NCBI GenBank assembly: GCA_025175895.1
Contig: CM046000.1
Location: 41,948,720 to 42,012,719 of the forward strand
Direction of reading: 5' to 3'
DNA length: 64,000 nucleotides
DNA from: Wurfbainia villosa
Taxonomy: Eukaryota > Streptophyta > Magnoliopsida > Zingiberales > Zingiberaceae
Below are positions 44,556-55,748 of the stretch, in pieces (within the stretch, counting starts at the first letter, position 1; every line of letters starts with the position of its first letter). The notes under the pieces are model-generated. The model searched no databases and had not been told where the DNA came from. It was given only the letters and a program-made list of their open reading frames with translations. The position numbers and the translations under genes were made by a program.

Positions 44556-45873
44556 AATAAGCGTATAAGTATTTTACCTTCTGCATGGCTTGTACCAAGA
44601 CCTTAACAAGGTCCAAGAAGGGATGGGCTCCTAAGATGCCCTAGGTCGATGGAATAAGACTCGGGCCTAGGATGGGCTTCTATGTATGATTGCCCCTAGG
44701 TCGATGGAATAAGATTTGGGCCTAGTACGGGATGGGCTCCAAGATGCCTTAGGTCGATGGAGTAAGACTCGGGCCTAGGATGGGCTTCTACGCTATGACG
44801 ATTGCCCCTAGGTCGATGGAATAAGACTCGGGCCTAGAAACCTATTAGGTTCGAGACTTGCTACCTCGGGCCTATTTAGGGATGCGCACTATGATAATGA
44901 AGAAGTGGTACAATGTCGGGCCCAAATATGTTGAGATTTATGTTTACGTACCTAAAATATATGTTTTCAAAGCATCCTGCATATGTTTACCTGCTGATTG
45001 TTATGTCTACATGCTTATGTTATATACGTTACATGTTATGTTTGATGATATGATATGATGCTATGTTTACATGCTTATGTTATATACGTTACCTGTTATG
45101 TTTGAGGATATGCTATGATGTTTATGTTACTAAGTTACATACGATTCATGTTATGTTGGTTAAGCATATATTCATGTTATGCCGCTAAGTTATGGATGAT
45201 ACATGTTATATCTACTTATGTTACTTATGCTACATGTTAAGTTGATGATGCCATGTATGTTACACATTATATCGCTTATATGTTATGAATGCTACATGCC
45301 ATGATTAATGTCGATGTATGGTTTTTGTGAGTAGGACAGGATCTTACTAAGCCTATGTGCTTATAGTTTATCTTTCCCTCGTACTGCAGATAAGGGTAAG
45401 GGATGGATAAACTAATGGGAGCAGCAGGAGGGGCCAAATGTGTGTGGTAGTGGCATGGTGGAGAAGATCCGTCAGGTCTACATATATATGTGTTTACCTA
45501 TGATGATGATGTCTATGGATGTCATTATTATGCCTGCTTATGATGGTGTCGTTAAGAACTTGAACTAAGCACTAAGTACCTATCTATGTTATGATGCATG
45601 TTCTATGCTAATAAGAAGAAGTAAAGAAGAAGTAAGAAGAAGTATCTATATATGCTATGATGCATGCTCTATGTGAAGAAGAAGAAGTATATATATATAT
45701 ATATATATATATATGTCAATGCAAGTTTATGTTTTAAAAAAAAGAAAAAAAAAATATCTAAAGTCTTCCGCTGTAAGAATTAAGAAGTATGCATAAAGTC
45801 TTCCGCTGTATGTAATGTAAGTATGTACGATCACACACGCCTCCGCATATCTGGTCCGAAAAGGGCGTACAGG

Positions 45874-45885
45874 TGGTATCAGAGC
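45874..45885 (+). promoter_or_regulatory. G primer-binding site
   Basis: TGGTATCAGAGC, two bases after the LTR. The 45886-46190 leader shows nothing else. Confidence 0.92.
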
Positions 45886-46190
45886 GGATCTGCCTTACCA
45901 CTACACACACATCAAGCTCCAAATCTTGCCACTCCAAGTAAGAATTCTATGTCTTCTCTAATTTTGTGAATTTGATTTCCATGTATGATAGGAAATGCTT
46001 CTAGCTTAAATATGCATGAAAATAGGTATGATACCCTTATGCTTGTTCTTGTACGATATGAAATACCTTAAGCTTAAACTATGCATGAGAACATGAATGA
46101 TGCCTTAGGCTTAAAATGACTTTATGTTAGCTTTGGTCTAAGTATGCGTAGGACAACGAACGAAAACTTATACTAGTTTTACCTTAATAT

Positions 46191-47200
46191 ATGAAGATAA
46201 ACATGTCTGGAAGACGCAGTAGTAGAGCTGATGAGCTAGCACCCCCGCATGACCTTACACACGTAGTCACAGAACTCCAACGACAAGTTACAGAACAACA
46301 ACAAGTAATAACTACCCTAATAAATCAGCGAAACCCTCGCCCACCAACGGGCCCCGCCCGATGGTTCGACAGGAAGCTTACCTGATCCAGTGGCAGAGAC
46401 TAAAGCCGGAAAATTTCTCTGGTACTGGTGAACCATGGGATGCCCAAGCCTGGTTCAAGACGGTGGAAAGCATCGTGGAGCTACTGGACTGGCCCGAATG
46501 CGAGAAGATTAAGTGTGTATCATTCTGCCTTTCGGGAGATGCTCGGATGTGGTGGGAACGGGTTAAAACAAAGAGACAAGTAAATCAGATTAGATGGATG
46601 ATTTGAGTACGAGTTCTTCGAAGAATTCTTCCACATGAGGGTGACCAACAAGCATTACGACGAGTTCACCGAGTTCCGACAAGGTGACCTATCGGTCAGC
46701 GAAGCCGTGAAGAGATTCAACCGACTGCACGCCTCTGCGCCAGTTGTCGGTCAAGACAGAAGAGAAAGGGTCAAACTCATGCCAAGATGCTCCGACCAGA
46801 AATAGCTCAATGTGGCCGCGGAGTTCATAGACCGCAGACTACGAGGAGTCGCTCAAGAGTGCCTTAATTACCGAGCATTACCGAACAACATTAGTCAAGA
46901 AAAGAAAGCACTGAGTGGAAGGCGGGGCCCGGTGCCAGAGGTCAGAGGAACCAGAGTGCTTGGAAAGGGAACCCCACTGGCAAGAGAAAACAATGGGAGA
47001 ATCCTAAAGGAGGTCCAGCGAGCAAGCAGCCCAGGATCCCTCTGTGTGCTACCTGCGGGAAGATACATCCTGGAGTATGCTACCAAGGCACAAATCGATG
47101 TTACAACTGTGGACGGACAGGGCATAGAATCAAGGACTGTCCTATCCAGGTTCAGGCACCTCCTCAGCCGTATGCCCAGCCCAGGAGTGCTCCTCCACAG
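46191..47200 (+). pseudogene. G gag
   Basis: Start at 46191 or the ATG at 46203 (MSGRRSSRADELAPP). A Gln-rich segment (LQRQVTEQQQ) precedes a frameshift near 46360. The retrotransposon gag core follows, with FSGTGEPWDAQAWFKTVES, then FCLSGDARMWWERV and, after another shift, FRQGDLSVSEAVKRFNRLH and AAEFIDRRLRG. The zinc knuckle CYNCGRTGHRIKDC (about 47098-47142), preceded by CATCGKIHPGVCY, keeps all ligands. At least four frame breaks or stops. Confidence 0.88.
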
Positions 47201-47560
47201 TTACATCAGATGCAGGCCGCAATCGAAGGAACCCCAATCCACCAAGGGAGACTAGAAGCCCCACCAGCTATGACAGATGCTAGGGTATTCTCTCTCACCC
47301 AAGAAGATGTGGCAAATGCCTCTACAGTTGTCACAGGTCAGATATTTATTTTCTGTCAGCATGCTACTGCATTATTTGACACTGGGGCAACACATTCGTT
47401 TGTTTCTACGCACTTTACTGGAAAGATAGACATACCACCACAAGCTCTAGATCACAAGTTCTTAACCACACTACCCTCGGGAGAGGTAATGCCCTCCACT
47501 CATATGCTGCGAGCCGCACCATCGTAATTGCGGCATGAGAACTCTACTGCGATCTGATAG
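47201..47560 (+). pseudogene. G protease
   Basis: Open frame 47210-47527 with ARVFSLTQEDVANASTVVTG (47271-47331), FDTGATHSFVS (active-site DTG, about 47377-47409) and LTTLPSGEVMPST. A stop at 47525-47527 follows, then LIVLDMKDYDIILGMDFLS, the usual second half of the gypsy aspartic protease, in the next frame. Confidence 0.9.
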
Positions 47561-48520
47561 TGCTCGACATGAAGGATTATGACATTATATTGGGCATGGA
47601 TTTCCTAAGCAAGTACGGTGCTTCGATCGAGTGCCGAAAAAGGAAAGTGGTATTCCAGCCGGAGGCGGAGCCTAAGTTCGAATTTATCGGAGAACCGAGG
47701 AGAAGAGTCAATAAGATTTTATCAGCCCTACAGGCACGTAAGATGTTAGACAGTGGATGCACTGGGTTTCTGGCACACGTAGTTTATACAAGTCAAGATG
47801 AGGACCAGAAGCTAGAGAATGTCAGAGTTGTATGCAACTACCGCAGGTATTCCTGATGAACTACGGGGTTAGCCCGGATAGAGAAGTAGAATTTGAGATC
47901 GAGTTGATTCCTGGTACTAACCCGATCTCTAAAGCACCTTACCGTATGGCGCCGGCTGAATTAAAGGAACTTCAGGGACAGCTACAGGAGTTACTCGACA
48001 AGGGACTTATTCGCCCAAGTCGCTCTCCATGGGGAGCTCAGTCTTTGTTGGTGAAGAAGAAAGATGGGTCTATGCGAATGTGCATAGACTAATGAATCCG
48101 AACAATGTGACGATCAAGAACCGGTATCCTTTACCGCGGATTGATGACTTGTTCGACCAACTAAAAGGTGCCGCCGTCTTCTCTAAGATTGACCTGAGGT
48201 CCGGCTATCATCAAGTAAAAGTAAAACCAGATGATATACCAAAGACGGCCTTCCGGACAAGGTATGGGCATTACGAGTTCGTAGTTATGCCCTTCGGAGT
48301 GACGAATGCACCTGCCCTGTTCATGGATTGATGAATCGGGTATTCTCGGCATTCCTCGACAAGTTTGTGATCGTCTTCATAGACGACATACTAATATATT
48401 CGAGAACCCCCGAGGAGCATGCAGAACACCTGAATGTGGTATTACAGATTCTTCGGGAAAAATAGCTATTCGCAAAGTTCTCCAAATGCGAGTTCTGGCT
48501 TGAATGAGTATCATTTTTAG
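47561..48520 (+). pseudogene. G reverse transcriptase
   Basis: RVT_1 of Ty3-gypsy in several frames. DYDIILGMDFLSKYGAS (47572-47622) joins protease to RT. PISKAPYRMAPAELKELQ and SRSPWGAQSLLVKKKDGSM end in a stop near 48090 right after MCID, with a few codons lost. NRYPLPRIDDLFDQLKGA, FSKIDLRSGYHQV (first catalytic Asp), and PFGVTNAPALFMD with a frame break at 48330 follow. FIDDILIYS, the active-site box, is intact at about 48375-48402. A TAG follows near 48463. Confidence 0.92.
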
Positions 48521-49150
48521 GTCACGTGATATCCAAGCACGGAGTGATGGTAGACCCAATAAATATTGAAGCCGTGAGTAACTGGAACCGACCGAAGAAT
48601 GCCAGCGAAATCAGAAGCTTTCTTGGGCTAGCATGCTACTACCGAAAGTTTGTAGAGAACTTCTCCGGGATTGCCGCCCCTATGACAGTCCTCACCAGAA
48701 AGAACAAGAAATATGAGTGGACGGACGCCTGCGAGAGGAGTTTCACAGAATTAAAAAGGAGACTGACCAGCGCTCCAATCCTTGCTCTTCCGGACAGTAA
48801 TGAAGGCTTCGACATGTACAGTGACGCTTCCAAGTCGGGACTCGGAGCTGTACTTATGAGGTCATTGCCTACGCCTCTAGGCAACTCAAGGAACACGAAA
48901 GGAATTATCCCACCCCCGATTTAGAGCTAGCGGCCGTGGTCTTTGCTCTCAAAACATGGAGGCATTATCTCTATGGAGCTCGGTGCAGGATCTATACGGA
49001 CCACCGAGTCGAAATATTTCTTCACACGAAGGACTGAACATGAGGACGGTAGCGGATGGCTCGAACTCGAGGATTATGGCTGCGAGATTCTCTACCATCC
49101 GGGAAAAGCTAACAAGGTGGCGGATGCACTCAGCAGGAAGTCCTGCGACA
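48521..49150 (+). pseudogene. G RNase H
   Basis: After FLGHVISKHGVMVDP, the open frame 48526-48924 carries the RT thumb and connection (EIRSFLGLACYYRKFVENFS, ILALPDSNEGFDMYSDASKS) into the RNase H. The Asp of YSDAS is present. It shifts frame near 48860, then reads ERNYPTPDLELAAVVFALKT with the catalytic Glu in another frame. IYTDHRV follows with the third acidic residue. LELEDYGCEILYHPGKANKV and ADALSRK end the domain (about 49050-49140). Confidence 0.88.
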
Positions 49151-50200
49151 CCTTGATGCCTCTATCAGTGTTACCTCGACCCTTAGAAAAAGAGATTATG
49201 CGTTACGGGGTTGAAATCATCTCCGGACAGCTCTCAACCATGACGATAACATCGACGCTGTTCGATGATATACTGGAAAAGCAAGCCCGTGACCCAAGCC
49301 TTCAGAGGATCAAGCAAGAGGTCTTAGAAGGAAAGGACGACGGGTTTTGGATCTCTGATAGTGGAGTACTCTACCTCCGGGATCGCTTGTGTATTCCCGA
49401 CGATCCATCGAGTGCGGAAGGAGATATTTGAGAAGCTCACAGAACTCCTTATGCGATGCATCCTGGAACCACCAAGATGTACCAAGACCTAAAACGAAAG
49501 TTCTGGTGGTTCGGAATGAAAAGAGATGTGGCTCGGTATGTCGATTACACGACTGCCGGAGGGTTAAAGCGAGAACACGAGAGACTGGAGGAACACTGCG
49601 GTGATCCAGATTCGGAATGGAAATGGGAGGACATTTCTATGGATTTCATCTCGGGATTGCCCAAGATGACAAGAAGTTATGATGCTATATATATGGGTAA
49701 TTGTGGGCCAGTTAGCTTCTTAGCAATCAAGATGACCTATTCGACGGAGCAACCGCTCGATTATATGCTAGGAAATTATCGGACTACATGGAATTCCTAA
49801 GACCATCATTTACAGAGATGGTCGCTTTATTTCCCATTTCTGGGAATGTGATCAGAAGGCCCAAGGCATTATTGATCTTGCCTTCCATCCCGCAGACGGA
49901 CAGACCGAAAGAGTAAATCAAATCTTGGAGGATATATTACGAGCTGCATACTGGATTTCAAAGGTAGTTAGTGCGATACTTATGTTTGCGAATTGCGCCT
50001 ACAATAATGGCTACTACTATTGGAATGGCACCCTACGAGGCTCTATACGGGAGGAAATGTAGATCTCCCATATGCTGGTACGAGGGTGGTGAAAAGAAGA
50101 GGATGGGACTCCAGACGGATTTCATCGATGACACCACCTGAGCTATACGGAACATCCCTCAGAGAATTGAAACTGCTCAGAGCCGACAAAAGAGCTATGC
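49151..50200 (+). pseudogene. G integrase
   Basis: ILEKQARDPSLQRIKQEVLE and RLCIPDD are the integrase N-terminal region. The His/Cys zinc site is damaged: HPGTTKMYQDLKRKFWWFGM is present (about 49459-49518), but the Cys-x2-Cys part reads VDYTTAGGLK. The core shows WKWEDISMDFISGLP (first Asp), RDGRFISHFWE (second Asp) and FHPADGQTERVNQ (Glu), spread over shifted frames, with a deletion near 49690-49780. The last part before 50205 is strongly degraded. Confidence 0.87.
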
Positions 50201-50204
50201 AGAT

Positions 50205-50669
50205 ATGCGGCGTAGATCATTAGAATTCGAAGTTGGGGACCTAGTATTTCTCAAAGTGGCTCCTATGAAGGGAGTGATGAGATTCGGAAGGAAGGGTAAA
50301 CTGAGTCCACGCTACGTGGGACCGTATCCGATATTGCAGAGGATTGGCAAGGTAGCTTACAAGCTAGATCTGCCTCAAGAGATGTCGGCTATTCACAACG
50401 TGTTCCATGTCTCTGTGCTCAAGAAATGCATTTCCAGTACGGACCAAGTGATCGAGCCACAAACAGTACAAGTTCAAGAGGACCTGAGTATTGAAAGTCA
50501 GCCTATCCAAATACTAGACCGAGAAATCAAGAGGCTAAGGAACAAAGAGGTGCCCTTAGTAAAGGTCATGTGGCAGAATCAACGGTACGAGGAAGCTACC
50601 TGGGAATGCGAGGAGGACATGAAGCGTATACCCATTAATTGTTCTAAGTTTCGAGGACGAAACTTTTAA
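50205..50669 (+). CDS. G integrase C-terminus with chromodomain (154 codons open)
   Basis: Open frame reading RRSLEFEVGDLVFLKVAPMK (3-22) and RKGKLSPRYVGPYPILQRIG, the GPY/F module of chromoviral integrase. NVFHVSVLKKC follows, and then a chromodomain-like segment, ILDREIKRLRNKEVPLVKVM and YEEATWECEEDM (about 104-142). The end CSKFRGRNF is the usual end of Tekay-type polyproteins. Chromodomains bind modified histone H3 and steer integration to heterochromatin (family knowledge). Confidence 0.92.
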   Translation: MRRRSLEFEVGDLVFLKVAPMKGVMRFGRKGKLSPRYVGPYPILQRIGKVAYKLDLPQEMSAIHNVFHVSVLKKCISSTDQVIEPQTVQVQEDLSIESQPIQILDREIKRLRNKEVPLVKVMWQNQRYEEATWECEEDMKRIPINCSKFRGRNF

Positions 50670-50682
50670 AAGGTATGAAGGA
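50667..50682 (+). promoter_or_regulatory. G polypurine tract
   Basis: AAAAGGTATGAAGGAT, immediately before the 3' LTR and after the stop codon of the polyprotein. Confidence 0.7.
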
Positions 50683-53600
50683 TTATACGCCTGTAAAATT
50701 CCTAGCAATTTTATAGGGTGATGATCATGGGCCTTGGGTGAGCCATTTTCCAAAACAAAAGAAAATAAGCCAAAAATGGATGCAAGACCTAGGAATTGAA
50801 CTCCAAACCTCTAGAGATAGCCAAACCCTATAGATGCACCCACTAACCAGAAGCCCAATAGGATATTATCATTAGATGAAGGGGGGGGATTATAGATAAG
50901 TGAGATAAAGGTAAATGAAGAGGCATGGAAGAAGAGAAGAGAAACTTCTCTTCCTCCCTTTATAAAGAAGAGGGAAAGTCCTAATTTGCCACTTCCTCTC
51001 TTCTTCTCCTTCTCACCGAAACCTAGAGCCTCTCCCTCCCCATTTTCCTCTTTTGGCCGAACTCCTCCAAGCAAGAAGAAAGGGCTAGGTTTTGTGTTAG
51101 GTTATCTTCTTCACACACTACAAGCAAAGCAAAGGATGTAAGTATCCCTCACCTGCATACGAGTAGCTTCGATTGCTATTTTGTAAAAGAAACCCATATG
51201 ACATATTCGGCCAAAATGAAGTTTGGGTGTTTGATTGAAAGTCTATATCATGTTTGTAAGAAGAAGATGTTGTTAGTGACTAGATGATGATGTTAGGATG
51301 GAAAGAGGGTTTGGGTTAAAGGCTAACCCTAGTAACCACTAAAGCCTATTCGGCCAAGCCATGATTTAGGGTTTCCATGAAGTTATATGCTATGTTTTTT
51401 TGTAACTATATGATGATGTTAAGGTTTAAAATGGATTAGGACCAAAGTTGACCCTAATAGCCAGTAAGGTTCATTCGGCCAACCTATGATTTAGGGTTTC
51501 TATGAAGTTATATGCTATGTCTAGTAACTAGATGATGATGTTAGGATGGAAAAAGGGATTAGGTTAAAGGTTAACCCTAGTAACCACTAAAGCCTATTCG
51601 GCCAAGCCATGATTTAGGGTTTCCATGAAGTTATATGCTATGTTTAGTAACTAGATGATGATGTTAGGATGGAAAAAGGGTTTAGGTTAAAGGTTAACCC
51701 TAGTAACCACTAAAGCCTATTCGGCCAAGCCATGATTTAGGGTTTCCATGAAGTTATATGCTGTGTTTTTTGTAACTATATGATGATGTTGTTAGTGCTT
51801 ATAAGCTCCACATATCTCCACAATGACATGATATTGTCCACTTTGGGCCTAAGCCCTCATGGTTTTATTTTTGGGCTTTACCCAAAAGGCCTCATGCCAA
51901 TGGAGATATCTTTTTTCTTATAAGCACATGATCTTTTCCATGTCTTACCAATGTGGGACTTTGATTGTATTCCCCATACTCCCAACAATCCCCCCCTCAA
52001 ACGTAGGACCACATTGGGCCCCCCCTCAAGCCTATCCCTCCTCGAAGGATTTTCTCTGCTTGATGTCCGATCTTCAACCCACCAGGACTTCCTGCCAGTT
52101 GTTCGGTCCCCCCGACCCAACTAGACTTCCTTCCTGATGTCTGGTTCTCTTGATCCGGACGTGGGAGCTCAACTTCCTTCGTTCGAGGTTCATGGCTTGA
52201 CATGGACCATGGCTCTGATACCAATTGTTAGTGCTTATAAGCTCCACATATCTCCACAATGACATGATATTGTCCACTTTGGGCCTAAGCCCTCATGGTT
52301 TTGTTTTTGGGCTTTACCCAAAAGGCCTCATGCCAATGGAGATATCTTTTTTCTTATAAGCACATGATCTTTTCCATGTCTTACCAATGTGGGACTTTGA
52401 TTGTATTCCCCATACTCCCAACAGATGTTATGGTTTAAAATGGATTAGGTCAAAAGTTAAACCCAAAGGCCAACAAGGACCATTCGGCCATCCCTAGATA
52501 TTGATGACCCAATGAGGTTTCAATCCATGTTTTGGTAGGGTTATGATGTTGTTGTTATGTTTAATGAATTAGGTTAAAGGCTAACCCTAAAAGCCCTACA
52601 TGGACCATTCGGCCACCATAAACATTGGGTGATTAGATGAAGTCTAATTCATGTTCTATATGCATATGAAGTTGTTGTGATGAATTAGGTTAACAAGTGT
52701 TTTATGTTGGGTGAATTCATGTTGACTTATGATATTAAATGATGCTAAATGAGGATAACATGTTATAGTTTAGCATTTACTTACTTTGATGCCATGCCTT
52801 ATGCCATGCCTTATGTGTATTGTGATATCTAAGATGTGATATGAAATGAAGTATGCTATGCTATGTTAAATGCAATGAAGCATGATGTGTTATGAAATGA
52901 AGTATGCTATGCTATGTTAATGAAATGAAGCATGATGTGTTATGAAATGAAGTATGCTATGCTATGTTAAATGCAATGAAGCATGATGTGTTATGAAATG
53001 AAGTATGCTATGCTATGTTAATGAAATGAAGCATGATGTGTTATGAAATAAAGTATGCTATGCTATGTTAATGCAATGAAGCATGATGTGTTATGAAATG
53101 AAGTATGCTATGCTATGTTAAATGCAATGAAGCATGATGTGTTATGAAATGAAGTATGCTATGCTATGTTAATGAAATGAAACATGATGTGTTATGAAAT
53201 GAAGTATGCTATGCTATGTTAATGAAATGAAGCATGATGTGAAATGAAGTATGATATGCTATGTTAATGCAATGAAGCATGATGTGTTATGAAATGAAGT
53301 ATGTCATGCTATGTTAATGAAATAAGCTATGTTGTACAAATAAGTATATAAGTATTTTACCTTCTGCATGGCTTGTACCAAGACCTTAACAAGGTCCAAG
53401 AAGGGATGGGCTCCTAAGATGCCCTAGGTCGATGGAATAAGACTCGGGCCTAGGATGGGCTTCTATGTATGATTGCCCCTAGGTCGATGGAATAAGATTC
53501 GGGCCTAGTACGGGATGGGCTCCAAGATGCCTTAGGTCGATTGAGTAAGACTCGGGCCTAGGATGGGCTTCTACGCTATGACGATTGCCCCTAGGTCGAT

Positions 53601-54456
53601 GGAATAAGACTCGGGCCTAGAAACCTATTAGGTTCGAGGCTTGCTACCTCGGGCCTATTTAGGGATGCGCGCTATGATAATGAAGAAGTGGTACAATGCC
53701 GGGCCCAAATATGTTGAGATTTATGTTTACGTACCTAAAATATATGTTTTCAAAGCATCCTGCATATGTTTACCTGCTGATTGTTATGTCTACATGCTTA
53801 TGTTATATACGTTACATGTTATGTTTGATGATATGATAGGAATGTTTACATGTTTCTGTTATATACGTTGCTATGTTTGAGGATATGCTATGATGTTTAT
53901 GTTACTAAGTTACATGCATGTTATGTTGGTTAAGCATATATTCATGTTATGCCGCTAAGTTATGGATGATACATGTTATATCTACTTATGTTACTTATGC
54001 TACATGTTAAGTTGATGATGCCATGTATGTTACACATTATATCGCTTATATGTTATGAATGCTACATGCCATGATTAATGTCGATGTATGGTTTTTGTGA
54101 GTAGGACAGGATCTTACAAAGCCTATGTGCTTATAGTTTATCTTTCCCTCGTACTGCAGATAAGGGTAAGGGATGGATAAACTAATGGGAGCAGCAGGAG
54201 GGGCCAAATGTGTGTGGTAGTGGCATGGTGGAGAAGATCCGTTAGGTCTACATATATATGTGTTTACCTATGATGATGATGTCTATGGATGTCCTTATTA
54301 TGCCTGCTTATGATGGTGTCGTTAAGAACTTGAACTAAGCACTAAGTACCTATCTATGTTATGATGCATGTTCTATGCTAATAAGAAGAAGTAAAGAAGA
54401 AGTAAGAAGAAGTATCTATATATGCTATGATGCATGCTCTATGTGAAGAAGAAGAA

Positions 54457-54492
<36 letters not shown>

Positions 54493-54661
54493 ATGCAAGT
54501 TTATGTTTTAAAAAAAAGAAAAAAAAATGTCTAAAGTCTTCCGCTGTAAGAATTAAGAAGTATGCATAAAGTCTTCCGCTGTATGTAATGTAAGTATGTA
54601 CGGTCGCGTCACGCGCCGCCCCTCCGGACATTCAGGGTCTGGAAAAAGGGCGGGCGTTACA
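50683..54661 (+). repeat. G 3' LTR, containing the TRIM
   Basis: 3979 bp; without the TRIM and its duplication about 3340 bp, matching the 5' LTR. It begins TTATACGCCTGTAAAATTCC (a changed version of TGTAACGCCCG) and ends GGGCGTTACA. TATA box at 50959-50966, minisatellite 52831-53335, (TA)n at 54457-54490. Confidence 0.93.
51790..52423 (-). mobile_element. TRIM (miniature LTR retrotransposon)
   Basis: 634 bp: LTRs 51790-51987 and 52226-52423 (198 bp each, one difference seen: ATTTTTGGGC versus GTTTTTGGGC). Primer-binding site GCTCTGATACCA (minus strand, 52212-52223). Polypurine tract reading ATCCCCCCCTC on the plus strand (51988-51998). Target duplication GATGT (51785-51789, 52424-52428). 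The 238-bp interior has no gene, so it must use enzymes of another element. The frames 51878-52277 are chance. Confidence 0.96.
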
Positions 54662-55138
54662 TCAACAGTATCAAGGACAAACAAGGCATGAGAGATACGA
54701 GATCTCTAAGGCACTATTTCAATCCAAGATGCATGATGGGACTCCCGTAGGTCCATATGTACTCAAGATGATTGGGTACATAGAGAACCTATATAGGTTG
54801 GGATTCCCACTTGGCCAAGAGCTGGCCACTGACTTGATCTTGCAATCTTTGCCACAAAGCTACAATCAATTTGTCATGAATTACAACATGAATGAAATTG
54901 ATAAGACACTGCCTGAGATGCCCAACATGTTGAGAACTGCTGAGCTCATCCTTAACAAGGAAAAACTTGACTCCATTTTGATGGTGCAAAAGCCTAAAGG
55001 CAAGGGCAACCCTAAAGGTAGGGGAAAGTCCCAAGCCAAGGGTAAAGGCAAGGCACTGAAATCGAAAGGAGGGGTGGCCAAGGAAGGGACTTGCTTCCAC
55101 TATAAGGAAGTTGGACACTAGAAGCGTAACTGCAAAGC
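54662..55138 (+). pseudogene. E gag, second part, and zinc knuckle
   Basis: Continues after G with ERYEISKALFQSKMHDGTPV, VLKMIGYIENLYRLGFPLGQ and LILQSLPQSYNQFVMNYNMN, then the basic linker (KPKGKGNPKGRGKSQAKGKG). The knuckle reads CFHYKEVGH then TAG then KRNC (about 55090-55132). The second Cys is Tyr, and the codon after His is a stop, as in D's knuckle. C's homologous knuckle is intact. Confidence 0.9.
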
Positions 55139-55748
55139 ATACCTGGAAGATCTTGAAAAGAAGAGAAGTGAGACTTCTACTTCGGGTATAAATATTATAG
55201 AAGTCAATCTATCTATTTCTTCATCATGGGTATTAGATACCGGATGTGCATCTTACATTTGTACCAATGTGCAGGCGTTGAGAAATAGCAGGGCATTGAC
55301 AAAGGGCGAGGTGGACCTACGAGTAGGCAATGGAGCAAGGGTTATTGCTATTGCTGTAGGAACTTATTTTCTATCTCTACCCTCTGGACTTGTACTAGAA
55401 CTAGATGAATGTTGTTATGTGTCTGCTTTGACTAAGAACAAAATTTCAATTTCTTGTTTGGACAAGAAAGACTTTTCATTTATAATAAAGAACAAATATT
55501 GTTCAGTTTATTTAAATGATATGTTCTATTGTAGTGCACCTCTAATGAACGAACTCTACATTCTAGACTTAGAGAGCCCCATCTATAACATAAGTACCAA
55601 AAGGTTCAAGTCAAATGAGTTGAACCAAATCTATCTCTGGCATTGTCGCTTAGGTCACATAAATGAGAGTCGCTTATCCCAGCTCCATAAGGATGGGCTA
55701 CTGGACTCATTTGATTTTGAATCATATGAGACATGCGAGTCTTGCCTT
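55139..55748 (+). CDS. E protease and pre-integrase region (160 codons open)
   Basis: YLEDLEKKRSETSTSGI, then WVLDTGCASYICTN with the protease DTG (about 55230-55242). VDLRVGNGARVIAIAVGTYF and LSLPSGLVLELDECCYVSAL follow. YLWHCRLGHINESRLS and YETCESCL are the zinc-site His and Cys of the integrase start. The frame is free of stops to 55748, where the LTR of F follows; the stop at 55749-55751 is F sequence. Confidence 0.9.

Larger units (their letters stand above)
42529..45871 (+). repeat. G 5' LTR
   Basis: 3343 bp, TGTAACGCCCG to GGGCGTACA. TATA box TTTATAAA at 42815-42822, between two AGAAGAG arms. Downstream are three tandem arrays: five about 123-bp units (43137-43730), about ten 50-52-bp units (44050-44555) and four units around GGTCGATGGAATAAGACTCG (44640-44845). 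A (TA)n tract is at 45689-45714. The antisense frame 42930-42667 and the frame 44858-45058 recur in the other LTR only because the LTRs are copies. Confidence 0.95.
42529..54661 (+). mobile_element. Ty3-gypsy chromovirus G (Tekay/Del-like)
   Basis: A 12.1-kb element with 3.34-kb LTRs and perfect TCAAC duplications (42524-42528, 54662-54666) inside gag of E. Domain order gag, protease, RT, RNase H, integrase, chromodomain shows Ty3-gypsy. The chromodomain plus the CSKFRGRNF terminus before the polypurine tract and the long LTRs point to the Tekay/Del chromovirus group (inference). The coding region has many frameshifts. A TRIM sits in its 3' LTR. Confidence 0.95.

Noticed and set aside
51878..52277. 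Several overlapping 67-92 codon frames
   Set aside because: They lie in the TRIM, on both strands, and reflect its low stop-codon density.
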